Assembly: GCA_017792405.1 (NCBI GenBank)
Contig: CP051231.1
Location: 2,612,062-2,676,061 of the forward strand
Direction of reading: 5' to 3'
From: Oceanicola sp.
GTDB lineage: Bacteria; Pseudomonadota; Alphaproteobacteria; Rhodobacterales; Rhodobacteraceae
DNA length: 64,000 nt
A program made the translations under genes and the position numbers. This document shows, in pieces, positions 46,501 through 53,925 of the stretch. A model generated the notes under the pieces. The model saw only the letters and a list, made by a program, of their open reading frames with translations. It searched no databases and was not told where the DNA came from. Positions within the stretch are counted from its first letter, which is position 1. Each line of letters opens with the position of its first letter.

Positions 46501-49500
46501 AGCCGCGAAGGGGTCGAGGTTGGCCGTCTTGTCCAGCGACAGCGCGCGCACCTGCGCCGCCGGGTCGGCGATGACCGTCTCGCTCGCCGTCGCGCTCAGG
46601 CTCTCGCCCGTGGGAGCAAGGCCGGTGGCGCTGGCGGTGTTGTCGATCTGGCCGCTGTCCAGATCGGCCTGCGTCACCACGTAGTCGCCCTGGCAGGACA
46701 CCACGCCATTGGGCGGAATATCGGTAAAGCTGCACACAAGGCCCGGAATCTTGGGGTCGGTCACGCTCGCCGAAGAGATCGTCTGCGCCGTCTCGTTGGT
46801 GATCTCGAAGGTGTAGGTCACCGTGCTACCCACCGCGCCAAAGCTGGCAGGGCCGGTCTTGGTGAGGCTCATCTCGGGGGTGATATCGGCCTCGACCGTG
46901 GCGGTGGAGCTGGGCGAGGTCAGGCGGCCTGCGGGGGTGTCGATGCTGGCGGTCGCGGTGTTCACCACCTCGCCCGCATCCACCTCGGCCTGTGTGATCG
47001 GGCTGTAGGTGCCGGTGCAGGTGATCGACTCACCGGGCGCGAGTTGCACAGGTACGGCCGGGCAGGTGATCGCCGGGATTTTGGGATCGTCGATCGAGAA
47101 GTTCTGCAGCGCGAGCACGAAGAGCGTTTCGCCTGTGTTCGTCACCTCGAAGTCATAGGTGATGCTGTCCGTCGTCTCGTCGAAGGTGGCGCCGGGCTGC
47201 GGCGTCTTCACCAGCGTGATGCCGGGCGTGCCGTCCTGCGGCACAGTCGCGGTGTCGGAGTTGGAGGTCGTCGTGCCATCGCTCGCCGTGGCGGTGTTGG
47301 TCACCGAGCCGGCGGTAAAGTCGGCCGGCGTAACGGTATAGGTCGCCTGACAGGTCCGCGACGCGCCGGGTGCGAGCGGGGCGCTGCCACAGTCGATCGG
47401 GCCGGGGAACTTGTCATCCGTCACCTCGATCGGGTCGGTAAAGGTCACGTTGCCCGAGTTGGTGATCTCGTAGGTATAGGTCACCGACAGGCCCGGAGCG
47501 TAATCCGCCGGGTCCACCGCCTCGGCGGTCTTGGCGAGGGTGATCTCTGGCTGCTGATCGGCGTTGATGGTCAGGCTCGTCTCGTCGCTCTCCACCGGCG
47601 CGCCCTGCTCGGTCGCGGCCTCGGCAGAGGCGATATTGGTCACCTCGCCTGCGTCGATATCTTCCTGCGTCACGAGGTATGGCGCATCCGAGCTACAGGT
47701 GATCGACCCGCCGGGCGGGATGCTGGCGTCGGCACAGCTCGCGCTCACCTTATCGTCCGTGATGGTGGGCGTCAGCAGGGTGACATTGCCGGTGTTGGTC
47801 AGCACGTATTCGTAGTTCAGCCCCTCATCGACCGCGTCGAAGGTGGTCGCGTCGCCCGCAGGCTGCCGCTTCAGAATCTCGAGGCCGGTAGTCACGACGG
47901 CCGGCACGGTCACATCGGCTTGCCCCGTCTCGGTCACGCCGCCCACGGTGATGCTGGCCTCGGCGATGTTCTCCACCTCCTCGGCATCGAGGTCTTCCTG
48001 CTGGATCCGGTAATCTGCGGTGCAGGTGATCGACGCCCCCGGCGCCACCGGGCCGGCCGGACAGGTCACCGCATCGCTCACCAGATCGTCGGTGATCGTC
48101 GGCGCCGCAGGCCACGTGACGTTGCCGGTGTTGGTGATCGCAATCTCGAACTGGATCAGATCATCGACCGCATCGAAATTCGCCTGCAGCGCTGATTTGG
48201 CGATGGTCAGCGTCGGCGTCGCCGCAGGGCCGTTGAGCGAAACGCTGTCGACCGGGCTGGTGACGATGGCACCATTCGGGTCTCGCCCCTCGGCCCCGGC
48301 CTCGTTGATCAGCTGGGTGCCGCTGTTGATAAAGGCGTCGATATCGGCCTGTGTCACCGTGTATTGGGCGGTGCAGCTCTGCGTGTTGTTCGGCGCCTGC
48401 GGCACGAGGCTGGCGATGGTGCAGATCGTGCCGGGGATCCGGTCATCGGTCACCGCGATGTTGCTGACCGTGGCATCGCCATCGTTGGTCACCACATAGG
48501 TATAGGTGATGACCTCCCCCACCGTGGAAAAGCTGCCAACGCTGGCCGACTTCTCGATATCGAGCGAAGGAGAAAGCGCCGCGGGGCCCGTGGCCGTCCA
48601 CGTATCGGTCACCGCACCGAGCGAGCCGTACTCAGGGTCACCCTGCGCCCGCGCGATGTTCACCACCTCCTGCGCGTCATAGTCCTGCTGCGTCACCACA
48701 TAGGTGCCGGTGCATGTGGCCACCTCTTCGTTGCCGCCGCCGGTGGTCTGGTTGATCGTTGTGGTGTCACAGGTGACATTCGGGATCTTGTCGTCGGTCA
48801 CCGTGAGGTTGTTGATGTCCACCGACCCGATGTTGGTCACCTCGTAGGTATAGGTGATCACCTCGCCCACGGCGGTGAACTCGGTTTTGTCCGCCGTCTT
48901 CTCGAACTCGTAGCCCGGCGCGATCGTCCGCAACCCTTCGTCGCCAAGGCTGTTGCCGCGGGTGAAGTCCCAATAGTTGTCGTTGGGGTCGCGGTCGAAC
49001 ACCTGCGTGCTGGTCTGGCCGCTGGTGAGGATGTTGTTCAGCAGGGTCTGGTTGGTGGAACTGAACCAGCCGGTGTTAAAGGTGTTGTTGCCGAAGCCGG
49101 TGGCAAACCCAAAGCTCGTGGTGCCCGCGTTGTTGGTGATCTCGGTCGTCAACCCAGACCAGCTTCCCACGTTGGTGCCGTTCAGGATGAGGCTGATGTC
49201 ATTCTGGTCAAAGCCGCCGGGCTGGGTGTCGCCGTCATAGGCCGAAAAGCGGATGTAGACCTGCGCAATCGACCCACCGAAGTAGTTGGTGCAGGAGCGA
49301 ATGCCGCAATCGAGCGGAATCGGGTTGTTGATGGTGAACGGGTTGCCCCTGAAGGCCGCCGGCTGGCCGTTGTTCTGGAACCCCACAAAGGCGCCATCCG
49401 GGTCGGAGAACTGGTAGTAGATGTTGCCGTTCACGCCGACCATGACAATGGCGACACCGCCCGCCTCGGGATAAACCGAAGGCAACGGAATGCCGGCACC

Positions 49501-49605
49501 TGGCACGGTCATCGTGAACGTTGTGGCAAGCGCGCCCGAAACCGACCCCAAAACCACACCAGCTGCCACGCAGGCAGACTTCAACCAACCGAACGAGACC
49601 GGCAA
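37549..49605 (-). CDS. Giant secreted DUF11/DUF7507-repeat protein, 4018 residues
   Basis: A signal peptide (KSACVAAGVVLGSVSGALA) leads into a roughly 200-residue N-terminal domain. Then follow 28 related beta-sandwich repeats of about 115-130 residues (about 235-3500), two more distant DUF11-type domains (to about 3790), an SdrD-B-like segment (GKVFDDRNGNGYQDP ... DEFGRYHVPC), and a C-terminal alpha/beta end. Most repeats carry a V-T-N-T-G-N-V-T-L strand, a Cys pair around L-x-P-G-x-S-x-x-C, and a closing T-Q-x-D-x-D-A-G-x-x-x-N-x-A. The composition is acidic and poor in Lys. The start is TTG 49605, set by GGAGGG five bases upstream. It probably forms a long surface fibre or adhesin stalk. 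It is followed directly by a barrel protein gene. Confidence 0.85.
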   Translation of the reverse strand: MPVSFGWLKSACVAAGVVLGSVSGALATTFTMTVPGAGIPLPSVYPEAGGVAIVMVGVNGNIYYQFSDPDGAFVGFQNNGQPAAFRGNPFTINNPIPLDCGIRSCTNYFGGSIAQVYIRFSAYDGDTQPGGFDQNDISLILNGTNVGSWSGLTTEITNNAGTTSFGFATGFGNNTFNTGWFSSTNQTLLNNILTSGQTSTQVFDRDPNDNYWDFTRGNSLGDEGLRTIAPGYEFEKTADKTEFTAVGEVITYTYEVTNIGSVDINNLTVTDDKIPNVTCDTTTINQTTGGGNEEVATCTGTYVVTQQDYDAQEVVNIARAQGDPEYGSLGAVTDTWTATGPAALSPSLDIEKSASVGSFSTVGEVITYTYVVTNDGDATVSNIAVTDDRIPGTICTIASLVPQAPNNTQSCTAQYTVTQADIDAFINSGTQLINEAGAEGRDPNGAIVTSPVDSVSLNGPAATPTLTIAKSALQANFDAVDDLIQFEIAITNTGNVTWPAAPTITDDLVSDAVTCPAGPVAPGASITCTADYRIQQEDLDAEEVENIAEASITVGGVTETGQADVTVPAVVTTGLEILKRQPAGDATTFDAVDEGLNYEYVLTNTGNVTLLTPTITDDKVSASCADASIPPGGSITCSSDAPYLVTQEDIDAGEVTNIASAEAATEQGAPVESDETSLTINADQQPEITLAKTAEAVDPADYAPGLSVTYTYEITNSGNVTFTDPIEVTDDKFPGPIDCGSAPLAPGASRTCQATYTVTPADFTAGSVTNTATASDGTTTSNSDTATVPQDGTPGITLVKTPQPGATFDETTDSITYDFEVTNTGETLFVLALQNFSIDDPKIPAITCPAVPVQLAPGESITCTGTYSPITQAEVDAGEVVNTATASIDTPAGRLTSPSSTATVEADITPEMSLTKTGPASFGAVGSTVTYTFEITNETAQTISSASVTDPKIPGLVCSFTDIPPNGVVSCQGDYVVTQADLDSGQIDNTASATGLAPTGESLSATASETVIADPAAQVRALSLDKTANLDPFAAVGDLVTYSFAVTNTGTVTLSDIVVDDPLLGYSCTIASLAVTATDDTTCSTTYTITQADIDRGSVENTATATIPGEAPVPSTSTITGPARNAAFTIEKTASEDTEVAEGTVVTYSHVVTNTGNVTLEDVTLTDTHTSASGTTALTFAPSNFVALLEPGDSVTLTTSYTVTQDDIDAGNDLTNTVNGTATAPAGVTDPVASDDEVVDLEDAAPAFSVVKTEDDGNGSYGNLPATEVFTFEVFNDGNVTLSGLTIEDSLVPGEPGCVLPDIAPGTSVTQCLNGDPLAVTYTITQGDIDRGSLINTVTVTDGTLTATDSVTLSGPSQAPAISMVKTPTSGASFTDVGDLITYDYVITNEGNVTLTGPFSVADDKTTVSCPVTPASGVNVTAPGNTLTCTATYAVTQADLDAGQVTNLATANVTQSVTPGGSVSVTSAQESATVLADQGPELSIDKRITPNTPSTFRDVGDEVSYDFIVTNSGNVTIPGPITVDDDQIGTGLACAAGPLAPGASVTCTHTWTADQPAIDAGQITNTASPVATFGGVPVPAGSDNVTALAVQQPELLMDKTFVSITNNIFTVGEVITYEYRVENTGNTTITTEPVVSDNVITNPADISLTTPATFPAGGLLPGEVLVYTGTYTVTVNDVELGSVTNTATASSDGTTSNPSSVTTPEDVDPALSIEKSALQTTFSALNDPIEYTYTVTNSSEGNGLIRPAIPEPITVEDDKFAATITCAATDLGVLDPDETTTCTATYFITQEDLDAGEVTNSAVAEATYGPPGNQTQVLSPADSVTVTGEQLPALTTAKAVIAGPNPAAAGDVLTYQITTDNTGNQTLSGVEITDARIPALTCTVDAAPAAAPVTLEVGQSLVCEGTYTVTQEDIDAQELENTADVAATNPEGTPVTDSATTTHPLEAFAPEVTVIKDLRDTEPDAAFSAVGQEVVYLITVQNTGNITLDTIDVTDSLVPGTCTVGPLAPGEEDATCEFTYTVVQADIDRGFIDNTASAEAQPATPDSDPVTGEDTLTGDGPEQEPEFALNKVADLASFSAVGEVITYTYTVANTGNVTLTDAPTVTDDRIATVTCEPMPAGGLLPGEFIECTGTDTVTQDDLDAGDITNVASVSSPEAPFDPANPGNAGATETVPAVQTPAVIIDKVADDATEVVVGQVVTYSYTVTNTGNVRLTDVTLTDAHTSASGTAALAIESGGVIATLEPGVPVTLTSTYEVTQADIDAGNDLTNTVSLTADSPDGSTPTASDGEVVTVAPDLPELEVIKQVQGTPGTTLGSTVTFEITVENTGNVTLTGLTLDDTLRRQDATDITPAPTPVLAAGDGAELSPGEVWTYEVSHVLTQEDIDAGGLVNSATATGTAPDGDPVSDVSDNGAGNGSSPTPFAIPETPSVETLKEVTIPAEEVGEVVTFTITVENTGNVTLTDVAVTDDGLTRLDSTPLTLASGPTFAGATLGSGPGTLQVGEVASYTATYVLTQDDIDAGGVQNVATGSATSPGGAGVDDPTDTPAVNEIAPAPAIDMSKALAAGGPTFDTVGDVLDYEFTVENTGNITLTDQIVIDDPLITDAGGTISCPLPPFAPGAVVVCTGSYTVTQDDIDAGEVLNSATASAGDADPVTDDETVPAQQLPAVTVDKVAEELPSEEFVTGREVSYTYTVENTGNVTLTEPVAISDNLIPDVTCPALPAGGLAPGATLECTGTYTITSEDVELASTTNLATASSGGTDSPQVSETIPLDGTPALTIVKDLGSVTDAGGAPRAGDQFAEVGDLITYNFTVTNTGTVAFARPVDVYDDHFPDPIACFIPDPATNPDLIANEVAECSAVYEVTQEDLDAGEVLNSAYAQTEYGSIPTIVTSPPETELTEAATDPQIEILKEVDAASYTQLGDVLTYTFTVTNTGNQTLSSIEVTDPLLADLDCSFATLAPGAAESCTGTLTITQEEMDAGQVENVASVEAITPQGGGVEDTSDPVVSTAPAVPSELVLVKSATPNPFGGVGSSITYGFALTNNGPFTLEDVTVTDPLVPGFSCTVASIAVGETNSSSCTMPYTVTQDDVDAGEITNSASATGTTTTGQTSEAEDEITTPGPDAAPAIDVIKTAIVPATTVGSVVTYELAVENTGNVTLDVSGISDEMERIATGRPTFLTTPFVYASGDADTDDLLDVGEIWVFTATYEITQTDVNAGGVSNTATVTATDPNGTPVTGVSDDGVDGNGEANPTLVEIVAEPVLDVVKSISQTGAVAGDEVIFLIEAFNRGNVSILNAVPSDVLTRRDGTDISAGVSAPVRVGPNATAQTIEPGESWQWEVSYTLTQEDVDAGGISNLATVDAEGPQGDPVSDVSRDDDPGDGNPAVDPTELVIQAAPGIETVKTVIAGAPTAAGDSVTFEIVATNTGNVTLSGVTLEDTLTNLDGTVLTPDSVSPALDAGGNIGPDESTSWQVVYTLTQEDVDAGGIENTATATGTNPGGLPVSDVSDDGDDGDGNALNDPTQVIVAPDNTLNVEKTASTPERVAGSLFRVTFTITVENAGNVTQENVQVSDDLAAWVVPAELSSVTVPAVSGFEAASPNTGFDGAGDTATLAPGAVLLPGQTGTVTFTVEFDIADGSPAQDNVAEVTTDRVTVPVTAAAGIPGLEEEPDLLAEKSVLSAGPFRAGSIVRYEVTFTNNNTTGESGLTLVDQLPGGMRYVTGSATFNGAETPAPVVSGRTLRWDDIDLAPGETVTLRLSALLLEGAGEFTNLAFALDDRGVQVSNTAEATIDVAPEPVFDCGDVIGKVFDDRNGNGYQDPPPGRSAAVSNQEFYTKGKFQIAPEVVEQQQKGEPGIPGVRLVTVRGDIITTDEFGRYHVPCALLPSKIGSNFTLKLDERSLPTGYRVTTENPRVMRLTAGIMTELNFGAKLGKLVEVDLTAKAFERGTNRPSAALAQGVDGLVKQIGKTPTVLRVTYYRAGESPDLARARLRAVEALIRKRWRGSYKLQIETTIARVQ
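39030..48915 (-). repeat. Protein-coding repeat tract, 28 diverged DUF7507-like units
   Basis: I counted 28 closing motifs of the form T-Q-(A/E/D)-D-(I/L/V)-D-A-G followed by N-x-A. Most repeats contain a Cys pair, while several (for example around 42.9, 46.1 and 39.0-40.2 kb) are Cys-free and carry T-S-A-S-G-T or R-x-D-G-T instead. Repeats are clearly related at the protein level but not near-identical in DNA, so this is an old rather than a recent expansion. Confidence 0.8.
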
Positions 49606-50172
49606 GATACCCTCCCAGATTGCACACCCTATCCAGCAGACCAGACACTACCTGTCTCCGCCCCCCGAAAACAGGGCCGTCACCATCACAATTATCGCGC
49701 TCAAGTAGTGTGATAAAGTAACCACAGCGGAGTTGCGGACTTCCGCTCATTCCGAGCATTTTGCAACGCGGGCAGAGGTTTCCGCAGGGTAATCTGCTAC
49801 TCTTCTGCTTCGATCAGCGCGGCGTCGCCACGGTCTGTGACGCCGGAAGTTGGGAAGGCGTATGTGGTGCCAGTGGCCAGTGCAGACTGAGGTCAGCGGT
49901 CCGGAACACTCGGCGAGAAGAGCTTCAATCCGATTAGCAGATCCAAGCCCAGAGCTCGTCCGCGTATCGTGAACAAACCAAGCCAGCTACGTTGAGTTTG
50001 GTGGCGGAGACGAAGTCCGCCAGAAATAAGCTGCAGCTGACTTCATGGAACCTCACATAATCGTTTTCTATCAGATCCTTGGGAAACCTTGGACCACTAT
50101 TCATCTTGCAAATGGGCGCAGCTTGTTGCACCAAATGGCAGCGCTGTTGGTGGGAAGGATGGTGGGAAAGAA
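49606..50172. other. Intergenic region between the giant-protein promoter and the integrase
   Basis: About 570 nt without a convincing gene. The first 100 nt contain the ribosome site and presumably the promoter of the giant gene. A hairpin GGCGGA-N7-TCCGCC lies at 50003-50021. The stretch just before the integrase start is purine-rich with repeated GGTGGGAA (50150-50168). An attachment site is expected here for a P4-type integrase. I could not see a matching direct repeat elsewhere in the window. Confidence 0.5.
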
Positions 50173-51420
50173 ATGCCCCGTTCGGCTGCGGAACTCTCCG
50201 CCATCGAGGTTAACCGGTTGGATCAGCCCGGCAAGCATGCCGTCGGTGGGGTTGCTGGGCTCTGCCTGAACGTCACGGACACCGGCGCACGTTCGTGGAT
50301 ACTGCGGCGAAGCATCGCCGGCAAGCGGCACGAAATCGGTCTCGGCTCCTTCCCGACGGTCTCCCTCAAGAGGGCCCGTGAGCTCGCGCGCGACATGGTG
50401 GCCGAGATCGTTTCAGGCGGCGATCCTCTCCAGTCCAGACGTGAGCAACGCGACGCGATCCGCCGGGCCGAGGGTCGGCGCATCAGCTTCGACGACGCCT
50501 TCGAGACCTATTACCAGCAGAAGCTCAAGGGTGAGCTCGCCAATGAAAAGCACAAGGCTCAATGGCGCTCCACGCTGCAGGCCTATGCCTCTCCGGTCAT
50601 CGGCAACTTGCCGGTCGCCGAGGTCTCGCTCGACCAGGTGCTGAAGATCCTGCAGCCGATCTGGTCGGAGAAGACCGTGACTGCCTCCCGTCTGCGCGGC
50701 CGGATCGAGGCCGTGCTCGACTGGGCCCGGGTGAACGGGCTGCGCGAGGGCGAGAACCCGGCCCGCTGGAAGGGCAACCTCGACAAGATCCTCCCCTCCC
50801 CGTCCAGAGTGAAGACCGAAGAGAACCACCCGGCCGTTTCCCTGAAGGACGCGCCCTCTTGGTTCGCCTCCCTGCGCGGTCGCGCCGGCATTGCAGCGCT
50901 CGCACTGCAGTTCCTCACCCTCACCGCAGCACGCTCCGGAGAGGTCCGAGGCGCAACCTGGGGAGAGCTGGACCTCGACCAACAGCTCTGGACCATCCCC
51001 GCCGCCCGGATGAAGGCCAAGCGCGATCACCGGGTTCCGCTCTCGAAGATGGCCGTAGACCGGCTCATGGAAGCACCGCGATTCCCCGGCTGCGAGTTCG
51101 TGTTTCCATCGAGCCGCTCCGGCATGCTGTCGGACATGACCCTGTCGGCTGTGATGAAGCGCATCCAAGAGACGGAAGAGAAGCACGGGCGCCCCGGCTT
51201 CCGGGATACCAATTCCGCCCGCCCCGCCGTTCCCCACGGCCTCAGGTCCACCTTCCGTGATTGGGCTGCCGAGCGGACCAGCTACCCCGCGGAAATGGCC
51301 GAGATCGCCCTGGCCCACACCATAGGCACGAAAGTGCAGCAAGCGTATCAGCGCGGCGACATGGTGGAGAGGAGGCGGGCCATGATGGAGGAGTGGAGCC
51401 GGTTTCTGCACCAGTGTTGA
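50173..51420 (+). CDS. P4-type tyrosine recombinase / integrase
   Basis: The 415-residue integrase has the N-terminal arm domain typical of P4-like integrases (GLCLNVTDTGARSWILRR-S, then RHEIGLGSFPTVSLKRAREL). A SAM-like core-binding domain follows (about 95-190), and then the catalytic domain. Catalytic residues visible are the first Arg in TAARSGEVRG, HGLRSTFRDW (H-x-x-R), H in LAHTIG, and the nucleophile Tyr in QQAYQRGD. The enzyme appears complete. ATG 50173 has GGGAAAG upstream. The longer frame adds a non-conserved leader. It marks the left edge of an accessory island that carries the operon at 51626-56840. Confidence 0.92.
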   Translation: MPRSAAELSAIEVNRLDQPGKHAVGGVAGLCLNVTDTGARSWILRRSIAGKRHEIGLGSFPTVSLKRARELARDMVAEIVSGGDPLQSRREQRDAIRRAEGRRISFDDAFETYYQQKLKGELANEKHKAQWRSTLQAYASPVIGNLPVAEVSLDQVLKILQPIWSEKTVTASRLRGRIEAVLDWARVNGLREGENPARWKGNLDKILPSPSRVKTEENHPAVSLKDAPSWFASLRGRAGIAALALQFLTLTAARSGEVRGATWGELDLDQQLWTIPAARMKAKRDHRVPLSKMAVDRLMEAPRFPGCEFVFPSSRSGMLSDMTLSAVMKRIQETEEKHGRPGFRDTNSARPAVPHGLRSTFRDWAAERTSYPAEMAEIALAHTIGTKVQQAYQRGDMVERRRAMMEEWSRFLHQC

Positions 51421-51625
51421 CCGGCGCGAAGCACATGCGGCTCTCTCGGCACTGCTCAAGTCCGGAAGCCTGGACTGCGGTCCGGCTCGCTGTGGGCCGC
51501 GACAACTCCCTCCTGCAGGCTGCAATCTTTGCGTCCGGCACACCGCCTCGTGTCTATCATTCGAAAAATCTTCCCAAACAGGTCCCTTTCGTTAAGACTG
51601 GATTGTGATTGGCAATGGTGACGTC

Positions 51626-53083
51626 ATGCTGGAGCGGCTGATAGGGATCATAGGGGCAAACGGATTTGCCCGGGGCACCGAGGTGTTTCCGGACATCGAC
51701 ATCGAGGGAATCTCGTCCCGGCTCAAGCTGGCGGAGCAGGGAACCGGGCGCGGGACCGCCGGGCTGCCCGCCCCCGACCAGAAGAGCTTCGACAGCATCG
51801 AGATGCAGGTGATCGACGAGATCGAAACCCTGCGGCGGCGCGGCCTCCAGCAGTTCGAGGATCATCTGCGGGTCTACCGCGAACGCCTCAGCCGTGCCAC
51901 GGAAGCGCGTAAGGAAGTAGAGATCGTCGCAGGCACCGCCAAGGGCGATTTCCTCGCTGAAGTGCAGGTCTGGAAAGCCCGCTTCGTGCCCACCGCCGAG
52001 AACCTGAAGGACCACTACGACTGGCACGGCATCTTCCGCGAGCAGAACCGCCTGCACCGCCCGGCCGCCGAGTTCACCGGCTGGCTGAAGGTGATCGCGT
52101 TGGGGATGCTGCTGCTGCTGGTCGAGTCGGTGTTGAACGGCTACCTCTTTGCCCAAAACAACGTGCTCGGTCTCTTCGGCGGCGTGCTTGCTGCGCTGCT
52201 TGTTTCGATCGCCAACGTCGGCGTCTCCACGCTCTGCGGCTTCTTCACCCGTTACCTCAACTGCCGCAACCTGCTCTGGAAGCTGCTCGGTCTCGGCGTC
52301 CTCACCTTCTGGCTCTGCTATGCCGCCGGCTTCAACCTCGCGGTTGCGCATTTCCGCGACGGCGTTGAGCAGAGCGGCAACTGGTCACTCTCTGCTGAAC
52401 AGGCCCTGATCACCCTGCGGCAGGATCCGCTCGGGATCGGCAGCATCGAGAGCTGGCTCTTGGTGATCGTCGGCCTGATGATCTCGCTCCTCGCCTTCCT
52501 GAAGGGCCTGCATATCGACGACAAACTGCCCGGCTACGGCACTGTCAGCCGTGGCCTGGAGGAGGCGCGCTACCGCTATTCCGACCTTCTAGAGGAGGCG
52601 ATTGCCGAACTCGAAGGCAAACGGAACATCGCCATCGACAGCCTGCGCGAGGCCCATGAGGCGGTGCGTGACGGCATCGGCGAGGCGGTCGATGCGCTCT
52701 TCGGACAGAGTTCGCTGAAATCGCAGGTCGGCAGCTTTGTCGAGCAATGCGAGGTAAAGAGCGCGCGGCTTCTCAGCATCTACCGCGACGCCAATATCGC
52801 CGCGCGCAAGACCCCTGCACCCGAGAGCTTCTCGAAGAACTACACCTTCGCCGAATTCACCCCGCCCAAGGAAGAGCAACCGCGTCGGGCGAGCGCGGAA
52901 AAGGAAGCCGAGAAGGTGGGCGACCTGGTGGATGCGACCATTCGGGAGATATTCGACTCCTTTGGCGCCTCCGTCCTGGTGCTCAGGGAGATGGAAGAGG
53001 TTCAGGGCAACGCGCCGCCGCGCGCAGCCATCCGCGCGGAGACCTCAGGCCCTGACGCGTCGGCAATCGAGGCGGCGGAGTGA
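51626..53083 (+). CDS. Four-helix membrane protein with flanking coiled coils (operon gene A)
   Basis: I do not recognise a family for this 485-residue protein. The N-terminal part (1-150) is soluble and predicted helical (EMQVIDEIETLRRRGLQQFEDHLRVYRERL). Four membrane helices follow at about 153-175, 184-208, 216-240 and 275-295. The C-terminal part (about 300-485) is helical and charged, with EEARYRYSDLLEEAIAELEG. It has no signal peptide. The start could be GTG 51605, seven residues earlier. ATG 51626 is chosen because the residues before it look non-structural. The stop overlaps the next gene by GTGA. It is the first gene of a four-gene operon that begins 205 nt after the integrase. Channel or scaffold function is inference. 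Confidence 0.75.
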   Translation: MLERLIGIIGANGFARGTEVFPDIDIEGISSRLKLAEQGTGRGTAGLPAPDQKSFDSIEMQVIDEIETLRRRGLQQFEDHLRVYRERLSRATEARKEVEIVAGTAKGDFLAEVQVWKARFVPTAENLKDHYDWHGIFREQNRLHRPAAEFTGWLKVIALGMLLLLVESVLNGYLFAQNNVLGLFGGVLAALLVSIANVGVSTLCGFFTRYLNCRNLLWKLLGLGVLTFWLCYAAGFNLAVAHFRDGVEQSGNWSLSAEQALITLRQDPLGIGSIESWLLVIVGLMISLLAFLKGLHIDDKLPGYGTVSRGLEEARYRYSDLLEEAIAELEGKRNIAIDSLREAHEAVRDGIGEAVDALFGQSSLKSQVGSFVEQCEVKSARLLSIYRDANIAARKTPAPESFSKNYTFAEFTPPKEEQPRRASAEKEAEKVGDLVDATIREIFDSFGASVLVLREMEEVQGNAPPRAAIRAETSGPDASAIEAAE

Positions 53084-53925
53084 GCCGGGCCAAGGCCACG
53101 CGCCTGCGCCGCCCCTCACGAGGGCGGCGCCCGGCGGAACGGCGAGGGAGAGGCCGCGGAAGCCCGCTCTGGTTGGCCGTCATCCTCGCCGTCGCAGGGC
53201 TCGCCGGAGGAGCCGTCTACTTCGCCGAGCACCTCAAAGCCGGCGCCTATGACAGCGCGACCCTCTGCCCAGAGGCCGGTCCCAAGGCCACCCTCGCCAT
53301 ACTCCTCGACCTGACCGATCCGGTGACCCGCCCACAGGCGCAGCGCCTTCGAATGATCCTCGGGCGCGAGATCGCCCAGGCGCCGACCGGCACGATGATC
53401 TCGGTTGGCCTCGTCAGCGCCGACAAGGCCAACTGGGGCGCCGCCTTCTCACGCTGCAAGCCGCAGGAGGGCGCCGATGCCAACCCGCTGATCCAGAACC
53501 CCCGGCTGGTGGGCGAGCTCTACAACGACGAGTTCATCGTGCCCTTCGACAAGGTTCTGAGCGACCTGCTGCACCTGCCGAAGGCAGACAGCTCCCCGAT
53601 CATGGAGAGCCTTCAGGCCTTGGTGTCGGAGACCCCGAGCATCGAGACCGAGACGATCCCGCGGAAACTGGTGCTGGCTACAGACCTGCTGCAAAACAGC
53701 GAGACCCTGAGCTTCTACAGGGGCCAGTTCTGGACGGCCTTCGCAGAGATGGGAGGACCGGCCCGGCTTTCGGGCAACCTTCAGGGCGTCGATGTGATGA
53801 TCTTGCGGGTGCCACGGGAGGGCAAGCTCACCGGAGAGGCGGCGGTTGACGATTTCTGGCTGCATTACTTCGACATCCAGGGCGCCAATGGCGGCTTCGA
53901 CGTGCGCGTGCTGGGGGATCTCTGA
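53080..53925 (+). CDS. Membrane-anchored periplasmic protein, vWA-like (operon gene B)
   Basis: The 281-residue protein starts with a strongly basic cytoplasmic tail (RLRRPSRGRRPAERRGRGRG) and one membrane helix (about 29-48, LWLAVILAVAGLAGGAVYF). A periplasmic domain follows. Its first strand, TLAILLDLTDPVTRPQAQRL, resembles the start of a von Willebrand A domain with a metal-site-like D-x-T-D. KLVLATDLLQNSE later in the chain matches the second metal loop position. The full MIDAS (DxSxS) is not present, so metal binding is uncertain. The start is GTG at 53080, overlapping the gene A stop. It shares a TGATG junction with gene C. It is probably a periplasmic partner or sensor of the channel complex. 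Confidence 0.72.
   Translation: MSRAKATRLRRPSRGRRPAERRGRGRGSPLWLAVILAVAGLAGGAVYFAEHLKAGAYDSATLCPEAGPKATLAILLDLTDPVTRPQAQRLRMILGREIAQAPTGTMISVGLVSADKANWGAAFSRCKPQEGADANPLIQNPRLVGELYNDEFIVPFDKVLSDLLHLPKADSSPIMESLQALVSETPSIETETIPRKLVLATDLLQNSETLSFYRGQFWTAFAEMGGPARLSGNLQGVDVMILRVPREGKLTGEAAVDDFWLHYFDIQGANGGFDVRVLGDL

Noticed and set aside
40963..48195. Very long plus-strand open frames (1617 and 698 codons) opposite the giant repeat gene
   Set aside because: They are antisense shadows created by high GC and repeated codon use. Their translations are Arg/His/Gly-rich with no domain, and the minus strand has a clear signal peptide, repeats and ribosome site.
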